From Phycisphaerales bacterium UBA2402 (lineage in GTDB: Bacteria > Planctomycetota > Phycisphaerae > Phycisphaerales > UBA1924): a stretch of 5,451 nucleotides of DNA. A program made the position numbers and the translations under genes. The stretch lies in assembly GCA_002343715.1 (NCBI GenBank), contig DDSA01000191.1, forward strand, positions 1 through 5,451, in the 5' to 3' direction. Shown in pieces: positions 1 through 5,356 of this stretch. The stretch's first letter is position 1. Every line of letters begins with the position of its first letter. Below the pieces are notes generated by a model that saw only the letters and a list, made by a program, of their open reading frames with translations, was not told where the DNA came from and did no database searches.

Positions 1-135
1 GGTCGGGGTCGTCGGCCCGGGACCGGGCGGGCTGCCCGTGATCCGCGTCCCGGCCCCCGGCCCCGTGCCCGATCCGGGGTTGGTCGGGTCGGTCTGCGCG
101 GATGTCGGACCGCACGGCGCGGGCACGGGCATCGG
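1..135 (-). other. Pro/Gly/Thr-rich low-complexity segment in the left-edge gene
   Basis: From residue 606 the protein changes from beta-rich sequence to PMPVPAPCGPTSAQ, then DPTNPGSGTGPGAG, then SPPGPGPTTPT at the window edge. Such composition is typical of an extended linker or a short tail, with no regular Gly-X-Y triplets that would make it collagen-like. Whether another domain follows cannot be seen. Confidence 0.75.
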
Positions 136-1950
136 GGTGATGATCCGCCTCATCCCCAGGCGTCGATCAAACGAGACATCGCACACCACACCCTCGATCC
201 ACCACGGAGCGCTATCGGGAGCGCCCAGCCCGCCTACCTCGATCAGCACCGCCGGACCCCGGCACTCGTGGACGATCTGCGGATCGAACACCGTGGCCTC
301 GACGGCCCACGCCGCCGCGCGCCGGTCGGTCTGGTAGACATCCTCCGTGCTCGCGCCGATCGAGGCGCTGATCCGTACGGGGGCGCTGCCGATGCCGAGG
401 AGCGCTTCGACGCCGCTCACGATCGCGTCGTAGTCCTGGCTCTCGTGGGCGATCGCTCGCACGGGTGCCCTGGTCTCGTACCCCACACCGTCATCGTGGG
501 CGCGGGTCTCATCGGGCGTGACGATAGCGCCGCCGCGCGTCACCGCCACCACCATCCCCTTCCATATGGTGCCGCAGATCGGCTCGTACCCGCTCGCGTA
601 CCGCTCGGGCCAGAAGCCGCCCCAGCCCGGCGAGAATACCCCGTTGTCGGCCTCCTCGACCCAGAACCATGCACCGCCGCCGTCATCGCGTGTCATCCAC
701 ACGTACAGCCCGTGCCGCGCCGGATCACGCAGCAGAGTCACGCGGTAGCGGCCCCTCTCGCTGCGCGGGTACTGGATCATGTCGGTGAGAATCGGAGCGC
801 TGAACTGCCTCGGCTCCTGACTCCCGGCGACCAGGTACAGGCCCTCGGGCGTGTGGAGCACGACCGTCCCCTCGCTGGTGCTGGCGATGGCGTTCGGACT
901 GCTCACGCCGACGCTGCGGCTGACTACCGCCAACTCGCTCGCGGGGTCGCCCGGATCGCCCAGAAGCACGTACAGGCTGTTGAGACACCCGATCAGCAGC
1001 GTGTTGGCGCTCGTCGCTTCGAGCGCGACGATCGAGTCGGTGACTGTGACGCCGCGGTTGGCCGCCATCGACACCGCAGCCCCCGCCGCCAACTCGCCGG
1101 TATCGTGGGTGAGAGGCTCGGTGATGGCGGACCAGTGGATGTTCCCGGGTTCGGCCTCGATGGCCGAAAACCCCATCCGCCCCAGATACTGACGGACCAG
1201 GTTGGCGGTCGTCGATCCGGCCTCGGTCGCGCCCGGTAGTTTGTGGGTTGGGTGCCCCGTGGCCGCCGCCGGGGTCACGGTGCGCTGGAGTACGTCCCAG
1301 TCCCATGCCCGTCCCCCGCCCACCAGGTACACATGCCCGTCCCAGACATCGGCGGAGACCGAGGCCCCCGCTGGGAACATCGCCGTGCGCTCGACGCTCA
1401 TGCCGATGCCGTCGTAACTCGCCGCGAGTTTGCCGTCGTGTACGACCCACAGCACATCGACCACCTGACCATACACCGATGAGAGGGACGCCATCTCTGG
1501 ACTCATGGCGACCGCGCCGTCCACCGCGCTCTCGATGCCGACGCGGACGTACTCGCGGAAGTCGGTGGTGGAGTACGTGATCTGCACCGTGGGGCTGTCG
1601 GTGCGCTGCACCTGCACCTCGATACGGTCCTCGAACACACGGGTCCGCAGGGTGTACGCCTCTCCCGCCGCCAGGCCGTGCGCTGCGCTCGCCGATGCCG
1701 CGCCGGCGATGACCGCCATCTCCATGCGTCGGATCTCCACGGTCCCTCCCACGCCCCCGGTGATGCCGCACAGCCAGCCCGTGCGCCCGTCGCCCGAGCA
1801 TCGGACGATGTGCCTGACGTTGTGCGCCGGTGTCACATGCTGGGTGCTGATCTCGTGGTTGCCGCTGGGGCGCGTGTCGAACACCACCGCGTCACGGGTC
1901 GATCCCGTGTGTGTGTACGAGCCGCTGGTGGCGTTGCGCGCCCAGGCCAC
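1..1950 (-). CDS. Large phage virion protein: LamG-like N-terminus plus nozzle/stabilisation-type beta-propeller (3'-partial)
   Basis: The frame from the GTG at 1950 stays open for 650 codons to base 1, with G/C-rich third positions and a balanced, protein-like composition, whereas the overlapping frames are swamped by Arg, Gly and His. The start is set by GAGAGGAG and the TAGTG junction. Residues about 20-150 look like a LamG/concanavalin-type jelly roll: EAYTLRTRVFEDRIEVQVQ (97-115), then YVRVGIESAVDGAVAMS (134-150). Residues about 160-480 look like a beta-propeller: DGHVYLVGGGRAWDWDV (204-220), LGRMGFSAIEAEPGNIHWS (256-274), NTLLIGCLNSLYVLLGDP (316-333), then VGVSSPNAIASTSEG and VVLHTPEGLYLVAG (347-376). 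The run 'LL.G...SLYVL.GDP...VG...P.A......G.V......GLY' resembles the propeller of podophage nozzle and DNA-stabilisation proteins (T7 gp12, P22 gp10 type); the level is pattern similarity only. Residues 490-602 are a further beta-rich module, and a Pro/Gly/Thr linker starts at 606. No signal peptide or transmembrane segment is seen. It is probably a tail/neck or surface protein; the exact role is unproven. Confidence 0.9.
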   Translation of the reverse strand, partial: MAWARNATSGSYTHTGSTRDAVVFDTRPSGNHEISTQHVTPAHNVRHIVRCSGDGRTGWLCGITGGVGGTVEIRRMEMAVIAGAASASAAHGLAAGEAYTLRTRVFEDRIEVQVQRTDSPTVQITYSTTDFREYVRVGIESAVDGAVAMSPEMASLSSVYGQVVDVLWVVHDGKLAASYDGIGMSVERTAMFPAGASVSADVWDGHVYLVGGGRAWDWDVLQRTVTPAAATGHPTHKLPGATEAGSTTANLVRQYLGRMGFSAIEAEPGNIHWSAITEPLTHDTGELAAGAAVSMAANRGVTVTDSIVALEATSANTLLIGCLNSLYVLLGDPGDPASELAVVSRSVGVSSPNAIASTSEGTVVLHTPEGLYLVAGSQEPRQFSAPILTDMIQYPRSERGRYRVTLLRDPARHGLYVWMTRDDGGGAWFWVEEADNGVFSPGWGGFWPERYASGYEPICGTIWKGMVVAVTRGGAIVTPDETRAHDDGVGYETRAPVRAIAHESQDYDAIVSGVEALLGIGSAPVRISASIGASTEDVYQTDRRAAAWAVEATVFDPQIVHECRGPAVLIEVGGLGAPDSAPWWIEGVVCDVSFDRRLGMRRIITPMPVPAPCGPTSAQTDPTNPGSGTGPGAGTRITGSPPGPGPTTPT

Positions 1951-2294
1951 TAGGCGCTCCTCTCTTGCAGTCGCACCAGATCCTGTACCATCGCCGATCG
2001 CACCTGCACGCTCTGGCTCTCGATCTCGGCGTTGCGCGCCTGTGCCTCGGCCACACGTCCCACCTCCTTGACGGTCGCGTGCAACTCGTGGGCCGTGCGC
2101 TCGACGCTGCGAGCCGACTCTCGGCGGGCCTCCTCCTGCATGGTTCGCTGCTCCTCCACTTTGAGGCGCGAGTCCACGAGCGGCTTGATCGCCCCAGCGA
2201 TCTTCACCGCCGCGTACAGGCCGACGCCCAGCACGAGGATGGTGTACCCCTCGCGCGCCCACCCGCTGATGTCTGGTACGCTGGCGATGGTCAC
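1950..2294 (-). CDS. Single-span membrane protein with helical/coiled-coil tail, 114 aa (holin- or spanin-like)
   Basis: The GTG start is set by AGGAG six bases upstream and by a 4-base GTGA overlap with the preceding stop; it ends in TAG. Residues 1-16 are a short polar N-terminus, residues 17-36 (YTILVLGVGLYAAVKIAGAI) a single transmembrane helix without a cleavage site, and residues 38-112 an uninterrupted charged helix rich in Glu, Arg, Gln and Ala with no Pro or Gly breaks except KEVGRV around residue 79, which suggests a coiled coil. This layout (N-terminal anchor plus long helix) is that of inner-membrane spanins and of some small phage membrane proteins. Its partner could be the preceding lipoprotein-like protein, although in classical Rz/Rz1 pairs the inner-membrane partner is encoded first, the reverse of the order here. 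A holin is less likely with only one span and such a long tail but is not excluded. The gene is confident; the role is inferred from topology and neighbours. Confidence 0.85.
   Translation of the reverse strand: MTIASVPDISGWAREGYTILVLGVGLYAAVKIAGAIKPLVDSRLKVEEQRTMQEEARRESARSVERTAHELHATVKEVGRVAEAQARNAEIESQSVQVRSAMVQDLVRLQERSA
1957..1964 (-). promoter_or_regulatory. Ribosome binding site for the large left-edge gene
   Basis: GAGAGGAG lies six bases before the GTG at 1950, within the last codons of the 114-aa gene. The junction reads GAGAGGAGCGCCTAGTG: stop TAG and start GTG share one G. It fixes the start of a gene whose stop lies outside the window. Confidence 0.8.
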
Positions 2295-2659
2295 GGCACG
2301 CTCCTGATCTCTCGCAGGGCCGCCGCGAGGGCCTCCCCGATCGCTTTGGCCGCCGCCGCCTGATCCCGCATCGCCTGGGCCTGGGCGATCAGCACCGCCG
2401 ATGCGGATGAGTCCAGACCGACGATCTCGACCTCACGCTGCCCGGTGCCGTCGGCGCGCACGCTGATCCGCTCGGCGCGGATGTCCTTCGGCGATTCGTA
2501 CTGACCTGTCGCCAGGTTGAGCCTCGTGGTGGGTGCCGGTACGCACCCGTAGACGGCCCATAGCGCACCGATCCACGATGCCACCAGCAGCGTGAGCACA
2601 AGCGCCCGGATCACTCTGTCCCTGTACGTCCGCTCGTGCGGCCCGATGCACCTGCCCAT
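2291..2659 (-). CDS. Small membrane or lipoprotein candidate, 122 aa (spanin/lysis-like possible)
   Basis: Read from the ATG at 2659 because a GAGGAG site precedes it; an in-frame ATG at 2674 would add five residues. Residues 1-18 are polar and basic (MGRCIGPHERTYRDRVIR), residues 19-38 are a hydrophobic stretch (ALVLTLLVASWIGALWAVYG), and Cys39 follows. VYGC resembles a lipobox with an unusual Tyr at -2. An internal GTG at 2614, with a weak AGGG before it, would give MIRALVLTLLVASWIG and so on, a textbook-sized 23-residue signal ending at the same Cys. After the Cys come PAPTT, a short beta-prone region with ATGQYESPKD (50-59) and REVEIVGL (75-82), then an Ala-rich helix (84-118). The gene follows the propeller-like gene after 11 bases and its stop overlaps the start of the next small membrane gene (GTGA), so the two are probably translationally coupled. 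An outer-membrane spanin-like lipoprotein or another envelope protein is plausible. If the Cys is not lipidated it is a single-pass membrane protein. I do not recognise the family with certainty. Confidence 0.8.
   Translation of the reverse strand: MGRCIGPHERTYRDRVIRALVLTLLVASWIGALWAVYGCVPAPTTRLNLATGQYESPKDIRAERISVRADGTGQREVEIVGLDSSASAVLIAQAQAMRDQAAAAKAIGEALAAALREIRSVP
2301..2305 (-). promoter_or_regulatory. Ribosome binding site for the 114-aa gene
   Basis: AGGAG lies six bases before the GTG at 2294, inside the last codons of the preceding gene. The start and the preceding stop share GTGA, so this site together with the overlap indicates coupled translation. Confidence 0.75.
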
Positions 2660-2666
2660 AGCCTGA

Positions 2667-2672
2667 CTCCTC
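2667..2672 (-). promoter_or_regulatory. Ribosome binding site deciding the start of the 122-aa gene
   Basis: Minus strand ATGAGGAGTCAGGCTATG holds two in-frame ATGs. The first (2674-2672) overlaps the upstream TGA as ATGA but has no purine-rich site before it. GAGGAG lies inside that overlap and is seven bases before the second ATG (2659-2657), so the second is the better start. Confidence 0.65.
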
Positions 2673-4623
2673 ATGTGTCGTACCGGAAAGGTGCCAGTGC
2701 CATCAGCACCTGACCCCGGCTGTTGACATCGACGGCGTAGCACGCGCACGCCGCGTACGTCGCCGTGATGTACCCGTTGATCGTGACATCGGCTGTGAAG
2801 TCCCACGCGCGGACCAGCGACCCGCTCTGCATGTCGAACTCTGCCATCTCCGCCCACGCGCCCCCGCCCCATACCCCCGTCTGGTTGCGGTTGAACCCTA
2901 CCAGCACGTTGCCCGATGCGGGGTCGATGGCGATGCAATGCTGCTGCACCAGGCCGGTGACGTGGGTGGACCACATGGTCACACCGTCCGAAGCGCGGAT
3001 GCACCAGACATTGGGGCGGTCGCTGTTGGTCGCGGGCCGCCTGCCAGCGACGATGATGCGGTCGTACTCCTCGTGGAGCGCCACGGCGTAGGCGGTGGGC
3101 GCGTAGTCCTCGTTGGCCGGGTCGCGCCCGCCGCCGGTCAGGATCGGCGGGATATCGCACCGATACGTGCCGCCGTTCCACGAATAGGTGCGCCTGTAAC
3201 TCCCCCGGTCGATGTCGCGTTCCCAGCCCCCCACGGCCTCGCCGCAGCCGTAGCGCACCGCCGCGGCTGGGTCCATAGCCATCGAGGACCAGGAGAGCAC
3301 GGGGCCGTCAGACTCGAACGCCCGGCCCAGCAGGTGCCTGCCGATGGTGATGTAGGGATTGTCCGCGCTGACATTGGCCGGACCGTTGGGGCGCTGAACC
3401 GCGTTGGCCAGGGGGTCCGGCCCGAAGCCCTGATTGGCGGTCGTGACGTAGGCCCGCATCTGCGAGTCCACCGCGAACGAATAGGGGATACGCCCGATCC
3501 CGGCTGACCTGCTGGCGCTCCACTCGCTGATCCGGTACCCCTGGTGCGCCTCGTAGTACGGGTCGCTCGCGGCGCGGCCCGTGATGAGCGGGAGGGAGTA
3601 GAGTGTGGTCTGTCCCGGCGTCACCGCCGACGCCTCGCTCGCGGGCGGGAACGTCAGACCCGCCCAGGCGGAGTAGGCCACAGGCGGGAACCCGAGCACC
3701 GGATGTGTCTGCCCGTAGACCGGCGCGAAGCAATGTATCCCGGCGCGGAAGTGCTCGCCGAAGGTCTCGAAGGGACCGGCCCCGGTGTCCCACACCACCG
3801 GGCCGGTGGCCACGACGCTGCCGGAATAGAGCGCGAGGACGTAGTGCCTGCCCCCGTACTCGCGGATGCGGATGTCCTGCACCTCGACGGCCCACGGCAC
3901 CGCCGTACGACCCAGGTAGGAGAGGGTGTCGGCGTGATAGACGTAGACGTGATGGCGGGCCGCGACGTACAGGTACGGCCCGTGCTGGCGTATCACATTC
4001 GGGAATACGTCCGCCGGTGTGCCGCCCAGTGGGACCGAGTAGCCCGGGTCCGCATCGACCACGTAGGTCTGGTGGGTGATCGTGCCCGATGGCACATGCA
4101 CGCGGGAGAGTCCGCAGATCCACGCGCCGCTGGTGACGTGCGCTGTGTCGATGGTCAGCGTGCCGAAGTAGGCCACATCTGGATCGCGCGAGTGCCAGCA
4201 GGCGTAGAACCCACCGGGTCCGCCCGGCCCCGCCGCGGGGATCGTCGTGAGCGCCGGAGCGGTCGCGCGCGAATCGTGGAACGTGCGGAGCACCGAGCGG
4301 TCGGTGTCGAGCACGACACACTGAGTCCGGTACTGCCCGATCGTGCCGACGTAGCCGGACCCGAGCGCCACGCGGGCGCTGGCCTGGAAGCCGCTGATAC
4401 CGCTGGCCCTGCTGATGACGCCGCACGCCTGCGGGTTGGCGGCCTGGTAGGCCATGATCCTCCGCCACCCGGGCCTGCTGCCGACCTGCTGCCTCCCCGA
4501 CCCCTTCCTCCGCCGCCGCACGTTGATGACGGATTCGGCGGGCGCGACATCACCAGGCGTGTCGATGTACGCCGTCGCGTTGGACGCGCCGCGGAGCGGG
4601 AGGGGGAGTCTGATCTTGGCCAC
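2671..4623 (-). CDS. Large beta-propeller-like phage virion protein, 650 aa
   Basis: Complete 650-aa frame, GTG start with a GAGGTG site, TGA stop. Residues 1-57 form a distinctive head: MAKIRLPLPL, then IDTPGD at 20-25, then the basic segment INVRRRRK...GR...GSRPGWRR at 33-55. A Pro-led start followed by 'NVR...GR...G.RPG' is, as I remember it, a recurring N-terminus of propeller-type structural proteins in environmental phages. The rest is beta-rich with propeller-blade spacing: YLYVAARHHVYVYHADTL (217-234), RHYVLALYSGSVVATG (259-274), SFAVDSQMRAYVTT (382-395), then RIIVAG...VWCIRASDGVTMWS (522-552), which resembles a PQQ/WD-like blade, HCIAIDPASGNVLVGF (562-577), and AEFDMQSGSLVRAWDF with AVDVNSRGQVLMALAP (594-645). 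There is no transmembrane segment and no catalytic motif I can recognise. Eleven cysteines are scattered, including CAC at 626-628. Neighbours are a jelly-roll-like protein before it and two membrane proteins after it. A tail or capsid-surface role is inferred; an enzyme such as a depolymerase cannot be excluded. Confidence 0.9.
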   Translation of the reverse strand: MAKIRLPLPLRGASNATAYIDTPGDVAPAESVINVRRRRKGSGRQQVGSRPGWRRIMAYQAANPQACGVISRASGISGFQASARVALGSGYVGTIGQYRTQCVVLDTDRSVLRTFHDSRATAPALTTIPAAGPGGPGGFYACWHSRDPDVAYFGTLTIDTAHVTSGAWICGLSRVHVPSGTITHQTYVVDADPGYSVPLGGTPADVFPNVIRQHGPYLYVAARHHVYVYHADTLSYLGRTAVPWAVEVQDIRIREYGGRHYVLALYSGSVVATGPVVWDTGAGPFETFGEHFRAGIHCFAPVYGQTHPVLGFPPVAYSAWAGLTFPPASEASAVTPGQTTLYSLPLITGRAASDPYYEAHQGYRISEWSASRSAGIGRIPYSFAVDSQMRAYVTTANQGFGPDPLANAVQRPNGPANVSADNPYITIGRHLLGRAFESDGPVLSWSSMAMDPAAAVRYGCGEAVGGWERDIDRGSYRRTYSWNGGTYRCDIPPILTGGGRDPANEDYAPTAYAVALHEEYDRIIVAGRRPATNSDRPNVWCIRASDGVTMWSTHVTGLVQQHCIAIDPASGNVLVGFNRNQTGVWGGGAWAEMAEFDMQSGSLVRAWDFTADVTINGYITATYAACACYAVDVNSRGQVLMALAPFRYDT

Positions 4624-4628
4624 GCGCG

Positions 4629-4634
4629 CACCTC
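4629..4634 (-). promoter_or_regulatory. Ribosome binding site for the 650-aa propeller-like gene
   Basis: Minus strand reads TAATGAGGTGCGCGCGTG: GAGGTG lies five bases before the GTG at 4623, in the 12-base gap after the TAA of the upstream gene. It supports the GTG as start; no ATG in the same frame lies nearby with a comparable site. Confidence 0.7.
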
Positions 4635-4635
4635 A

Positions 4636-5346
4636 TTACTGCATGACCTGGGATCGCCAGTACGGCTCGTACAGGCTGGTGGTGCGCACGATGGTCAGGC
4701 ACGACCCGATCATCTCCATCGTCGTGCTGGCCGCGATCGTCGTGCTCGGTGCCAGGCCGATCTGTAGGGCCGCCCACGGCTGCACGCGGCTCCGCGTCGT
4801 CAGCCCGAGGATGGCCGTGGCCATCTGGTCCGGGAGCCGCCAGGTGAGGATGCGGTAGTCCTTGACGGCCGCGGCCGCGCTCGCGGGCGGGGGGTCGGCC
4901 TGCACCACCGCATCGAGGGCCTGCACGCCCGTCTCGCCGGGCGTGTCGATCTGCGCATAACTCGTCGGATCGAACGTGGGATTGAGCCAGTTGCCAGTCG
5001 CGTTGAGGCGCAGCGCCGTCTGATCAGTGCCGGAAGCGTGTGTGAGTTTGACCGCCGCCCGCAACTCGATGACTGGCTTGTTGCCGGGGACATCATTGCC
5101 GACTCGAAACTGACCCGGGAGCATCAGCGGGGCGACAATGCGGTCGCCTGTGCCCGCTCCGGCCTGCCACTGGAGACCCAGCAGCGTGCCGGTCACGGCC
5201 AGGCGGCGGATGTTGCCCGAGCCGCTGACTGGGGTGGAGCCGTCCGCCAGGCACCAGGCCGTGAGCGGGATCACCAGATCCTCCGGGTATCCGTCTCCCC
5301 CTTTGGGGGTCGAGAGCATCGCGTATCCGAGATTCAGACTGTCCAT
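4636..5346 (-). CDS. Probable phage virion protein, jelly-roll-like, 236 aa
   Basis: Complete 236-aa ORF starting at an ATG with an AGGAGG site and ending in TAA. No signal peptide or membrane segment is visible. The protein is an alternation of short beta-prone stretches and Gly/Thr/Pro turns: residues 47-59 (RRLAVTGTLLGLQ style), 68-82 with APLMLPGQF, 92-103 (VIELRAAVKLTH), 111-119, and a C-terminal half at 161-223 with LTWRLPDQMATAIL and MEMIGSCLTIV. The pattern 'LP..(F/Y)..G......ELRAAVKL....GTD', followed later by a strand pair ending in an 'I.GS.L.I' strand, recalls small jelly-roll structural proteins found next to head and tail genes in environmental phages; this is recollection, not a search. 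An Ala/Pro-rich loop (residues 150-160) separates the halves. It is followed 12 bases later by the 650-aa propeller-like gene, so the products probably work in the same particle. Decoration, head-fibre or neck roles are all possible. The gene call is strong; the function is tentative. Confidence 0.88.
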   Translation of the reverse strand: MDSLNLGYAMLSTPKGGDGYPEDLVIPLTAWCLADGSTPVSGSGNIRRLAVTGTLLGLQWQAGAGTGDRIVAPLMLPGQFRVGNDVPGNKPVIELRAAVKLTHASGTDQTALRLNATGNWLNPTFDPTSYAQIDTPGETGVQALDAVVQADPPPASAAAAVKDYRILTWRLPDQMATAILGLTTRSRVQPWAALQIGLAPSTTIAASTTMEMIGSCLTIVRTTSLYEPYWRSQVMQ

Positions 5347-5350
5347 AGAG

Positions 5351-5356
5351 CCTCCT
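5351..5356 (-). promoter_or_regulatory. Ribosome binding site for the 236-aa gene
   Basis: Minus strand reads CTCTAGGAGGCTCTATG: a full AGGAGG core four bases before the ATG, a slightly short spacer. The site overlaps the TAG stop of the upstream gene, so a ribosome ending the upstream gene sits on it, which favours re-initiation. It fixes the start at 5346. Confidence 0.8.

Noticed and set aside
268..1239. 323-codon plus-strand ORF
   Set aside because: Antisense to the left-edge gene; composition (Arg, Ala, His, Pro) is that of a high-GC shadow, and no Shine-Dalgarno or neighbouring plus-strand gene supports it.
725..1801. 358-codon closed minus-strand frame inside the left-edge gene
   Set aside because: Its product is dominated by Arg, Gly and His with no fold-like pattern, its start has no good ribosome binding site, and it lies fully inside a better frame with beta-rich protein composition.
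2722..2750. TTGACA on the plus strand as a -35 promoter element
   Set aside because: No TATAAT-like -10 at 16-18 bases, it lies inside a minus-strand gene, and there is no plus-strand gene for it to serve.
2660..3181. N-terminal extension of the 122-aa gene up to 3181 (296-aa version)
   Set aside because: The added residues read as Arg/His/Gly-rich shadow of the 650-aa gene, and the GAGGAG-ATG at 2659 is a far better start.
3308..4468. 386-codon minus-strand frame inside the 650-aa gene
   Set aside because: Out of frame with the coherent propeller-like protein; Arg/Gly/His-rich product without recognisable structure.
3544..4767. 407-codon plus-strand ORF
   Set aside because: Antisense to the 650-aa gene and runs across the gene junction at 4624-4635; composition is Arg/Gly/Val/His-rich shadow and no supporting start site was seen.
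3637..4891. Thirteen-base repeat GCTCGCGGGCGGG at 3637 and 4879 as a functional repeat
   Set aside because: Both copies encode Pro-Pro-Ala-Ser type loops in GC-rich codons; chance and codon bias explain the match.
5296..5312. CCCCCTTTGGGGG inverted repeat as a terminator or frameshift site
   Set aside because: The stem is five pairs with a three-base loop and no T-tract; it encodes in-frame TPKGG codons near the start of the 236-aa gene, and the codon phase does not form a slippery heptamer.
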